Assembly (NCBI GenBank): GCA_021775715.1
Contig: JAJFHI010000115.1
Span: 1 to 5,199 of the forward strand
Direction of reading: 5' to 3'
Source of the DNA: Hyphomicrobiaceae bacterium
GTDB lineage: Bacteria > Pseudomonadota > Alphaproteobacteria > Rhizobiales > Hyphomicrobiaceae
DNA length: 5,199 nt
In this document: piece after piece, positions 1-5,199 of the stretch
Position numbering within the stretch: position 1 is the first letter of the stretch
Layout of the letters: every line of letters starts with the position of its first letter
Notes under the pieces: model-generated
The model's input: only the letters and a program-made list of their open reading frames with translations
Databases searched by the model: none
Told to the model about the DNA's origin: nothing
Program-made: the position numbers and the translations under genes

Positions 1-276
1 GCCATTGCCAGTTCGCCGTCAATTGTTTTGGCTGACGAGCCGACCGCCGCTCTCGATAGTGAAAACGGACATGCGGTGATGGAGCTTCTCGCCCGCATTG
101 CCCGCGAACAGAAACGCAGCGTACTTGCTGTGACACATGACCCGCGCACGCTCGGCTATGCCGACCGCGTTGTGCGAATTGAAGATGGATTAATCGTCGG
201 CGAAGACCGGCGGCCGGACGGTCTTGATGCCGCCGGCGTAACTGACCTCACCAAAAGGCGGAAAGCACATGCCTAA
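1..276 (+). CDS. ABC transporter ATP-binding protein, C-terminal fragment (DevA/MacB-like exporter ATPase)
   Basis: The reading frame is open from the first base to TAA at 274-276, giving the last 91 residues of a protein of usually about 220-250 residues. The 5' end, with Walker A, Q-loop and probably the LSGGQ signature, lies outside the window. Visible motifs are Walker B with the D-loop (IVLADEPTAALDS, about residues 9-21 of the fragment) and the H-loop histidine in VTHDP (about residue 49), followed by the usual ADRVVRIEDG strand. The PTAALD wording and the VTHDPRTLGYADR segment resemble the DevA/MacB/LolD class, whose ATPases power export or extraction of substrates with a FtsX-like permease and not import. 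The protein would be cytoplasmic and membrane-associated, hydrolysing ATP for the permease. The adaptor gene starts inside its last codons (8 bp overlap), so the two are probably translationally coupled. The substrate cannot be read from this fragment. Confidence 0.93.
   Translation, partial: AIASSPSIVLADEPTAALDSENGHAVMELLARIAREQKRSVLAVTHDPRTLGYADRVVRIEDGLIVGEDRRPDGLDAAGVTDLTKRRKAHA
255..262 (+). promoter_or_regulatory. Ribosome binding site of the adaptor gene
   Basis: AAGGCGGA lies 6 nt before the ATG at 269 and resembles a Shine-Dalgarno sequence with one interruption. It sits inside the 3' end of the ATPase gene, as expected for a coupled gene pair, and supports 269 as the adaptor start. 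Confidence 0.55.
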
Positions 277-1396
277 GTTGAACTCAACCACCACGACCTT
301 CATTCTCGCGGCAAGTTTCGCCACCGCGATGATGTCAACGCTGGATTGGACCGCATCACCGAGTGTGACAAACGGCGTCGTCACGATGGGAAAGTTTGAA
401 GCCCGTGCTGAGACTGGTGGCGATGGGGCATTGCAATCTAAGCAGACCTGGGCCGCTTCGGCGACCGGTCGCATCGAGCCGAAATCGGGCAGCATCAATA
501 TCGCTGCTGAAGCGTCAGGCCGTGTGGTTCTGGTGCCGGTCGAAACCGGTGCCGTCGTGAAGTCAGGCGATCTTTTGATTAAGCTTGATGATGAAGATGC
601 CCGCAGCCGTGTTGTTGCGGCTCTAGCGGAAGTGGATGTGCGTAAACTGGAACGCGCAGAGGAGCCCGTGACAGGAATTGTAAAGGAACGGTACGAAGCC
701 CAGGATGCATTGAGTGATGCGCAGCGCGGACTGTTTTCAGCCTGGCGCGCATTTGACGATGCATTGGCAGCAGCCAACCAGTCCGGCAGCGACGACGCGC
801 TGGCTAACGCGCGCGCGGTTGTCGAGACAGCAAAAGGCAACGTAGACACCTCCCGCAGCAAATTGGCGATGGTTGTGGCCAAGAAAGACGCGCCATTGCC
901 AACACGGCTAGAGACATCGCTTGAAATTTCACGCGCGGATCTGGCTCTTTCCGAGCAGGCTTTTGAGCGCACGCGTGTGCGCGCGCCGTTTGATGGCACG
1001 GTACTGAGAACAATGGTGAATGTCGGTGAGCTAGCGACCCCGTCGCCATCTAATCCCTTGGTGGTGTTTGGCGACGTGTCATCGCTTCGGGTCCGGGCTG
1101 AAGTCGAGGAACGCGATGTTGGTCATGTCCGTGTTGGCCAGAAGGTCGTTGTGCGCTCTGATGCCTTCCCGGAACGCGAATTCGAGGGTACGGTCACGTC
1201 GATTTCCTCAGCCCTTGGACGCCCGCGAATTGCCACGCGCGGTCCCCGCCGACCCAACGATGTCGATGTCTTGGAAGTGCTTGCAGATATTGATGGCACA
1301 CCCCCACTTTTGACCGGCATGCGTGTAGATGTTTTCTTTAAACTGAACGACAAAAAGACAAGCAGTTCAACATCTACGACCGCAACGCGAGATTAA
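269..1396 (+). CDS. HlyD-family periplasmic adaptor subunit of an ABC exporter (DevB-like)
   Basis: This 375-residue protein has the architecture of a membrane fusion protein linking an inner-membrane ABC exporter to an outer-membrane TolC-type channel. A short hydrophobic N-terminal segment (about 11-24) probably anchors or exports it. The first half of the lipoyl-like domain spans about 66-110, with ATGRIEPKSG and VVLVPVETGAVVKSGDLLIK. A helical hairpin region follows (about 111-232), with a turn near NQSGSDD (170-176). The second lipoyl half is RTRVRAPFDGTVLR (235-248), then comes a beta-barrel (about 270-320) and a membrane-proximal part ending in TGMRVDVFFK. The tail (364-372) is Ser/Thr-rich. 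The ATGRIEP start of the lipoyl domain is typical of DevB-like adaptors. Prolines at 133 and at 209/211 appear to interrupt the two arms of the hairpin. I did not find a clear canonical R-L-S TolC-contact motif at the turn. The ATG at 269 overlaps the upstream stop and has an RBS. The substrate is unknown. Confidence 0.9.
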   Translation: MPKLNSTTTTFILAASFATAMMSTLDWTASPSVTNGVVTMGKFEARAETGGDGALQSKQTWAASATGRIEPKSGSINIAAEASGRVVLVPVETGAVVKSGDLLIKLDDEDARSRVVAALAEVDVRKLERAEEPVTGIVKERYEAQDALSDAQRGLFSAWRAFDDALAAANQSGSDDALANARAVVETAKGNVDTSRSKLAMVVAKKDAPLPTRLETSLEISRADLALSEQAFERTRVRAPFDGTVLRTMVNVGELATPSPSNPLVVFGDVSSLRVRAEVEERDVGHVRVGQKVVVRSDAFPEREFEGTVTSISSALGRPRIATRGPRRPNDVDVLEVLADIDGTPPLLTGMRVDVFFKLNDKKTSSSTSTTATRD

Positions 1397-1416
1397 GACT
1401 CTTGCGGTCCATCATT

Positions 1417-1423
1417 GGGAGAG
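1417..1423 (+). promoter_or_regulatory. Ribosome binding site deciding the cupin start
   Basis: GGGAGAG lies 8 nt before the ATG at 1432. It favours that start over an in-frame TTG at 1402, which has no good Shine-Dalgarno sequence and would put charged residues ahead of the signal peptide. Confidence 0.7.
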
Positions 1424-1431
1424 AAAATCCA

Positions 1432-1920
1432 ATGCGCACAACTGTCTTTACGGGCATTGTCGCAGCGATCGTCTCGGCAGGTCTGCTGGTTCCAGCAGCC
1501 ACAGGTGAAGAAGCCGCCACGCCTACAAAAAAATTCGGTTTCTTTGATAAGGAAACTGTGACGAAGAAGTTTCCGGAGCAACATAATAAGGCAATGTTCG
1601 AGCAACGTCTCGTCGATGAACAGTCCGCCAGCGTGCGTGCCGTGAGAATTTACGGGCCGGTCAAACCGCATTACCACCAGAAATCTGACACGCACCTTTA
1701 TGTCGTCTCAGGACGTGCGATTGTCCAGCTGCAAGGTGAAAAGCCCCGCGAGGTTAAAGCTGGTGATACGATGTTCTGGAAGCGCGATATTGTCCATTCA
1801 ATCCCGCGGATACTGGAACACCCGTTCGATATGATGACGTTTGATTCCCCGCGCCGTTCTAAGACGGATGTCGTCGCAACTGACGGTGGTGGCAACCCGT
1901 TGACGATGGAAATGAACTAA
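1432..1920 (+). CDS. Exported small cupin-domain protein
   Basis: This 162-residue protein starts with a signal peptide: MRTT, then a hydrophobic stretch (about 5-22) and a probable cleavage site near PAATG-EE (about 25). It should be periplasmic or lipid-free secreted; no lipobox cysteine is present. Residues about 68-140 form a single cupin barrel. Motif 1 is visible as KPHYHQKSDTHLYVVSG (78-94), with H80 and H82 as metal-ligand candidates. The usual glutamate is replaced by D86/T87, with H88 next to it. Motif 2 is GDTMFWKRDIVHSIPR (111-126), keeping only the histidine H122 and lacking the typical PxG and N. An iron, manganese or other metal may still bind through H80/H82/H122 with D86 or H88, but this is inference. 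Small cupins may be enzymes, sugar or metal binders, or sensors, and the sequence does not decide. The gene follows the adaptor by 35 bp on the same strand, has no obvious promoter of its own, and ends in tandem stops (TAATAA), so it is probably the last gene of the exporter operon. Confidence 0.87.
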   Translation: MRTTVFTGIVAAIVSAGLLVPAATGEEAATPTKKFGFFDKETVTKKFPEQHNKAMFEQRLVDEQSASVRAVRIYGPVKPHYHQKSDTHLYVVSGRAIVQLQGEKPREVKAGDTMFWKRDIVHSIPRILEHPFDMMTFDSPRRSKTDVVATDGGGNPLTMEMN

Positions 1921-1926
1921 TAAGTA

Positions 1927-1942
1927 TTCCGGCGACCCGGAA
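1927..1942 (+). repeat. Short perfect hairpin after the cupin stop
   Basis: TTCCGG and CCGGAA form a perfect 6 bp stem around the 4 nt loop CGAC, starting 6 nt after the first stop codon. No T-run follows it, so alone it is not a terminator. It may be a small RNA-stabilising or accessory hairpin, or chance. Confidence 0.4.
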
Positions 1943-1952
1943 GAATTAAATG

Positions 1953-1984
1953 GCGCAGGGCTGTGACAGTCCCGCGCTTTTTTT
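1953..1984 (+). terminator. Rho-independent terminator of the ABC adaptor/cupin operon
   Basis: The stem pairs GCGC (1953-1956) with GCGC (1974-1977), GGG (1958-1960) with CCC (1971-1973) and CTG (1961-1963) with CAG (1967-1969). The loop is TGA, with single-base bulges A1957 and T1970. Seven T residues follow directly (1978-1984). It lies 32 bp after the cupin stop in a convergent gap. Read on the - strand the stem is followed by the T-rich CATTTAATTCTT, so it may also stop transcription from the facing DUF533 gene, less efficiently. Confidence 0.85.
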
Positions 1985-2002
1985 ATGTGCTCTGTGTGGC
2001 GG

Positions 2003-3088
2003 TCAACCGACGTTTTTGGCCGCCGCGTCGATGTGCGCTGCAAGGTTATCATCAATGCAAAGACGGCTTGCTAGCATAGCGAGGAATGCGGACTCGCCAG
2101 CGGTGTCAGGGTCAATTGCGATCCGAGCCGCTGTGTAGACTTGGACAGCCTGTTCGTGCGAGCTGACCCCCGCGGCCAAATTTTCGATGCTTGCCGGCTC
2201 ATTCATCTGTGTCGCGAGAAACTCCTCGGCTTCGCTACCGATATCTGATTGTGAAAGGTTGGAGATGATCTTCTGCTGCTCGTCGGGATCTATGCGCCCG
2301 TCTGCTGCAGCGGCCGCAATCATCGCGCGAATGTAAAGTACCGCATCATCGTTCGTTACCGCATCAGGTTCAAAGCCCGATCCTTCAGGTGGGGGTTCTG
2401 TTGGCGTGTCTGCCGAAATCAATGGGCGACCGTTCTGGTGGTTTTCGTAAGCCTTGTAAGCGAGGCCACCAATCAAGGCCAAAGCACCGATCTTTGCAGC
2501 TCCAACGGCGATTGAGCGGCCGGTTTGTGTGCCAAGCACCAAAGCGCCAAGACCACCGAGTGCCGCGCCGGTGCCGAGTTTGTTTTCAACGGCGAGTTTT
2601 TTTACCTGCTCAATTAGTTCTTCAGGAGTTCGCCCGCCACCGTACTTGGCAACGAGATCTCTGAGAACGTCGCTCGCCCCTGTTGCATCATTGACTTTGG
2701 AGGCGCCCTCTTTGGCGCCCGATGTCGCTTGTCCAAGAACTTTGCCAAGCATGTCGCCCAGTCCACCAAGTGCATCACCTGCGCCTGTCGATGTTTTACC
2801 GTCTTTGCCGCCATTGCCAGTGAGCCCACCTAGCAGATCGCCAAGTCCGCCAAGGCCGCCGCCTCCTGATTGTTCACCCGAGCCAGCTTTACCGCCACTC
2901 ATTGCGTTGCGCAGCATGCCTTCGAGATCGCCGAGACCGCCTCCGCTTTTTCCATCACTTCCCGCTGCCGTGCCGGGAAGTAGCTGTCCTAGCAACGAGC
3001 CAAGATCACCACCACCTGTTGTCTTGGAAGGGCCACCGCTCTGGCTACCGGCGACCAATTGCTCCAGTAGACTTTTTGCATCAAACAT
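2003..3088 (-). CDS. DUF533 / TerB-like protein with Gly-rich repeat N-terminus (YebE-related)
   Basis: This 361-residue protein has three parts. After the typical start MFDAKSLLEQL, residues about 25-120 are very Gly/Leu-rich and repeat a G-G-L-G-D-L-L-G-like unit at about 27-38, 49-61, 77-91 and 104-120. Residues about 171-212 form a Gly/Ala-rich hydrophobic segment (GAALGGLGALVLGTQTGRS, then VGAAKIGALALIGGLAYKAY), as in the DUF533 family, and probably insert in or lie on the membrane. Residues about 246-357 are an all-helical TerB-like domain containing AAAADGRIDPDEQQKI, with conserved acidic residues (D263, D267, D269, E270). E. coli YebE, of this family, is about 220 residues, so the extra length here is the repeat region. 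The function of the family is not established; membership in the tellurite-resistance TerB superfamily does not prove tellurite resistance. The ATG at 3088 is chosen because GAGG lies 5 nt before it; a GTG one codon upstream is also in frame but too close to that site. It lies 97 bp behind the RND gene. Confidence 0.88.
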   Translation of the reverse strand: MFDAKSLLEQLVAGSQSGGPSKTTGGGDLGSLLGQLLPGTAAGSDGKSGGGLGDLEGMLRNAMSGGKAGSGEQSGGGGLGGLGDLLGGLTGNGGKDGKTSTGAGDALGGLGDMLGKVLGQATSGAKEGASKVNDATGASDVLRDLVAKYGGGRTPEELIEQVKKLAVENKLGTGAALGGLGALVLGTQTGRSIAVGAAKIGALALIGGLAYKAYENHQNGRPLISADTPTEPPPEGSGFEPDAVTNDDAVLYIRAMIAAAAADGRIDPDEQQKIISNLSQSDIGSEAEEFLATQMNEPASIENLAAGVSSHEQAVQVYTAARIAIDPDTAGESAFLAMLASRLCIDDNLAAHIDAAAKNVG

Positions 3089-3093
3089 CACGA

Positions 3094-3097
3094 CCTC
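3094..3097 (-). promoter_or_regulatory. Ribosome binding site of the DUF533 gene
   Basis: GAGG on the - strand is separated from the ATG at 3088 by 5 nt (TCGTG). The GTG that overlaps this spacer would leave only 2 nt, so the ATG is the better start. Confidence 0.6.
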
Positions 3098-3117
3098 ACT
3101 CGTTAGGAGACTTCAAC

Positions 3118-3146
3118 ATTGCAGACGAAGCTACGTCGGAGCTCAA
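3118..3146 (-). promoter_or_regulatory. Weak candidate sigma-70-type promoter for the DUF533 gene
   Basis: On the - strand TTGAGC (3146-3141) and TGCAAT (3123-3118) are separated by exactly 17 bp. Each matches 4 of 6 consensus bases. It would give a leader of about 20-25 nt before the DUF533 start. Such matches are frequent by chance, and read-through from the RND gene is equally possible. Confidence 0.25.
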
Positions 3147-3156
3147 TTGCGCGCAA
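3147..3156. repeat. 10 bp perfect palindrome in the RND-DUF533 gap
   Basis: TTGCGCGCAA is its own reverse complement. It sits in the 95-97 bp gap between the RND stop and the DUF533 start, directly upstream of the candidate -35 element. It could be an operator half or a chance GC-rich palindrome; only one copy was seen in this gap. Confidence 0.3.
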
Positions 3157-3183
3157 CAAAAGACGCGATCAGATTAGATAGTG

Positions 3184-5199
3184 TTATTCTGCCGGGGAAA
3201 GGGCCGTTGGTTTGGGCGGTGCTTCGTGTTCACTCAGACCATCTGCGTCTGGTTCATCGCTTGGTCCGATAAAACGGCTGAAGAGATACCAGAAGCCTTT
3301 ACCAATATCGTCGACGAGTGCAAAGACCGCGGGTACGAACACAAGCGAAAGAACGGTTGACGATATAAGCCCGCCGATGACAGCAATGGCCATCGGCGCG
3401 CGGAATTCTCCGCCGGAATCCAAAGCAAGTGCTGAAGGCAGCATACCGCCAACCATGGCAATCGTCGTCATGATGATTGGACGCGCGCGTTTGCGGCCGG
3501 CATCGACGATGGCATCGTGGCGTGACATACCCTCGGCAATGCGCTCGACGGCAAAGTCGACAAGCATGATCGCGTTCTTTGTCACAATACCCATCAACAT
3601 CAAGATACCGATTACGACCGGCAGGCTAATTGGGTTTCCGGTGATTGCGAGCGCAATGATAGCGCCGCCGATGGACAGTGGTAGCGAGAACAATATCGTG
3701 ACGGGTTGTAGGAAGCTCGCAAACAGCAGGACTAGCACCGCATAGACCATCATCAAGCCGGCACCCATCGCTTTGCCAAAGCTCTCAAACACCTCGACCA
3801 TCACCTCGGCATCGCCGAACTGCTTGATTTCAACGCCTTCGGGTAATTCCTGCGCCGCCGGAAGCGCCATGACAGCAGCAACAGCATTGCCGAGCGGTTC
3901 GCCACCGACAAGGTCGGCGCCGATCAGGATGCGCCGGGTTCGGTCGTAGCGGTCGATGGACGTTGGGCCCTGGTTGATTTCAAATCTTGCAACTGATGAC
4001 AGAGGCACAGAGGCACCGGACGATGTTGGCACGCGCAAGGCTTCGAGTATCTGGCGGTCCGAGCGCGCGCTTTCTTTCAGTTCTACGCGGATTGGGATCT
4101 GCCGTGTGCCTTCTTTGAATTTTGCAAGGTTGGCGTTGACATCACCAATGGTGGCGATGCGCACGGCTTGTGAGATGACCTCCGTTGAGATCCCGAGTTC
4201 AGCTGCGCGCTCGGTTTTCGGGTAAACGCGCAACTCAGGACGGTCGAGTTCAGCGGTCGAGACGACGTTGACCAACGCAGGCACGTTTCGCGCCTGGCTT
4301 GTGAGTTCTGCGCCAACGGCATCGACTGCATTACCGTCACGGCCGGAAACAACCAACTGAAATTCGCGCTGACCATCATCTTTTAAAAACCAATAGCGGA
4401 TATCTGGAATGCCCGAGAGCGTTTTGCTGATCTCTTGCTGGATAACGGCTTGGCCGAGCGGGCGCTTGTTTTTCGGCAGGAGGTTGATGACAACCGTTGC
4501 CGTGCGAACGTCGGCGTTGCCGCCAAGTATTGTGCCGCCGTTGACGAAAACACTGTCGACATCCGCGCGTTTTCTGATTTCGCGGCTGATCCGATCTGTA
4601 ACTCGCCGGGTCTCGTCCATGCGTGTGCCAGGCGGTAGTTCTATGGCTAACAACGCGCGGCTTTGGTCTTCCGGTGGCAAGAAGCCAGATGGCAACAGGA
4701 AGAAGCTTCCAACGGATGCGGCAAATATCAGCAAGCCCAGAAAGACAGTCGCAATGCGATGGCGTACCGACCAGCTGACAAGACGGCTGTAGGTCCGAAT
4801 TAGCCAGCCTTCTTTTTCTTCGTGCGGGGCTGAACGCATAAAGTAGGCGGCAAGAAGTGGTGTGATGAGGCGCGCGACCAACAGCGAGAAGAATACAGCG
4901 AATGCTACGGTCAGGCCGAACTGCTTAAAGTATTGTCCGGCGATACCGCCCATGAAGCTCACCGGCACAAACACTGCGATAATCGTGACGGTAATGGCGA
5001 TAACCGCGAGGCCAATTTCGTCGGCGGCTTCAAGCGCTGCGCGATAAGGCGACTTGCCCATGTTTTGGTGGCGTACGATATTTTCGATCTCAACGATCGC
5101 GTCATCAACGAGGATCCCGGTGACGATCGTTATCGCGAGCAGGCTGACAAGGTTTAGAGAAAAGCCAACTGCTGTCATAGCCCAGAAGGCCGGGATGAT
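3184..5199 (-). CDS. RND efflux pump inner-membrane permease subunit, 5' end missing (AcrB/MexB/MdtC-type)
   Basis: The frame is open from the right edge to TAA at 3186-3184, giving the last 671 residues of a protein of usually about 1030-1060. The N-terminal third, with TM1-TM3 and the first porter subdomains, is outside the window; the internal ATG at 5178 is not the true start. The fragment begins near TM3/TM4 and shows the proton-relay motif GILVDDAIVEIEN with the paired aspartates (codons 5106-5101), equivalent to AcrB D407/D408. Then come TM5-TM6 and a connecting helix, TM7 (about 142-162 counted from the ATG at 5178), a large second periplasmic loop (about 165-465) and TM8-TM12. TM10 carries the relay lysine in GIVTKNAIMLVDFA (K534 in that count), and TM11 follows the RPIIMTTIAM segment. 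All key relay residues are present, so the pump should be functional. It uses proton-motive force to expel drugs, solvents or other amphiphiles through an adaptor and outer-membrane channel. The adaptor gene would be expected upstream, beyond 5199. The tail after about 638 is acidic and Pro-rich. Confidence 0.95.
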   Translation of the reverse strand: MIPAFWAMTAVGFSLNLVSLLAITIVTGILVDDAIVEIENIVRHQNMGKSPYRAALEAADEIGLAVIAITVTIIAVFVPVSFMGGIAGQYFKQFGLTVAFAVFFSLLVARLITPLLAAYFMRSAPHEEKEGWLIRTYSRLVSWSVRHRIATVFLGLLIFAASVGSFFLLPSGFLPPEDQSRALLAIELPPGTRMDETRRVTDRISREIRKRADVDSVFVNGGTILGGNADVRTATVVINLLPKNKRPLGQAVIQQEISKTLSGIPDIRYWFLKDDGQREFQLVVSGRDGNAVDAVGAELTSQARNVPALVNVVSTAELDRPELRVYPKTERAAELGISTEVISQAVRIATIGDVNANLAKFKEGTRQIPIRVELKESARSDRQILEALRVPTSSGASVPLSSVARFEINQGPTSIDRYDRTRRILIGADLVGGEPLGNAVAAVMALPAAQELPEGVEIKQFGDAEVMVEVFESFGKAMGAGLMMVYAVLVLLFASFLQPVTILFSLPLSIGGAIIALAITGNPISLPVVIGILMLMGIVTKNAIMLVDFAVERIAEGMSRHDAIVDAGRKRARPIIMTTIAMVGGMLPSALALDSGGEFRAPMAIAVIGGLISSTVLSLVFVPAVFALVDDIGKGFWYLFSRFIGPSDEPDADGLSEHEAPPKPTALSPAE

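Larger units (their letters stand above)
1921..2002. other. Convergent intergenic region
   Basis: These 82 bp separate the stops of the cupin gene (+) and the DUF533 gene (-). They contain the second cupin stop codon, a 6 bp hairpin and the bulged terminator. I see no small gene in them. Confidence 0.8.

Noticed and set aside
190..999. Long - strand open frame (269 codons) opposite the ATPase and adaptor genes
   Set aside because: Ser/Ala/Arg-rich product without domain features, lying wholly over a well-supported adaptor and ATPase; a codon-bias shadow.
1310..1342. TTGACC followed by TTTAAA as an internal promoter for the cupin gene
   Set aside because: The spacing is about 21 bp and no better -10 element is present at 17 bp.
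1402..1431. TTG start extending the cupin protein by 10 residues
   Set aside because: No good RBS for it, whereas GGGAGAG fits the ATG at 1432, and the extension would spoil the signal peptide.
2003..3088. Tellurite-resistance function for the DUF533 protein
   Set aside because: Only superfamily resemblance to TerB; no ter gene cluster is nearby.
2529..3272. Long + strand open frame (247 codons) opposite the DUF533 gene
   Set aside because: Its product is a Pro/Ser/Arg-rich low-complexity sequence with no domain, and it mirrors the Gly-rich repeats of the real gene on the other strand.
3212..3745. + strand open frame of 177 codons over the RND gene
   Set aside because: The RND frame on the other strand carries clear family motifs; this one has none.
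5176..5178. ATG at 5178 as the start of the RND gene
   Set aside because: The frame stays open to the window edge, and the family needs roughly 370 more residues upstream; this is an internal methionine.

Overview
The window looks like a moderately GC-rich chromosome from a Gram-negative bacterium. Both flanks carry parts of envelope-spanning efflux systems: an ABC exporter with a periplasmic adaptor, and an RND pump. Codon use and protein style (Ala/Arg/Asp-rich, a DevA/DevB-like pair, an RND permease with a GILVDDAIVEIEN motif, a DUF533 protein) suggest an alphaproteobacterium, possibly Hyphomicrobiales. That assignment is an inference, because no rRNA or marker gene is present.

Left half, + strand (1-1920). 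The window opens inside the gene for an ABC transporter ATP-binding subunit; only the Walker B to C-terminus part is visible. It overlaps by 8 bp the start of a HlyD/DevB-type periplasmic adaptor gene (269-1396). After a 35 bp gap comes a small exported cupin-fold protein (1432-1920). The tight packing suggests one operon, with the ABC permease expected just upstream of the window. The cupin gene ends in tandem stops, followed by two hairpins; the second has seven T residues after it and is a convincing rho-independent terminator.

Right half, - strand (5199 to 2003). A large RND-family inner-membrane permease gene enters from the right edge (5199-3184, 5' end missing). It is followed after 97 bp by the gene for a DUF533/TerB-like protein (3088-2003), which has an unusual N-terminal region of Gly-rich amphipathic repeats. 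The two halves are convergent and meet in an 82 bp region (1921-2002) that holds the terminator.

The most notable points are the exported cupin with altered metal-site motifs beside a DevBA-like exporter, and the repeat-expanded DUF533 protein behind an RND pump gene. I found no mobile element, CRISPR array, tRNA or rRNA. I do not see a clearly new defence or biosynthetic system; most of the window is recognisable envelope-transport biology.
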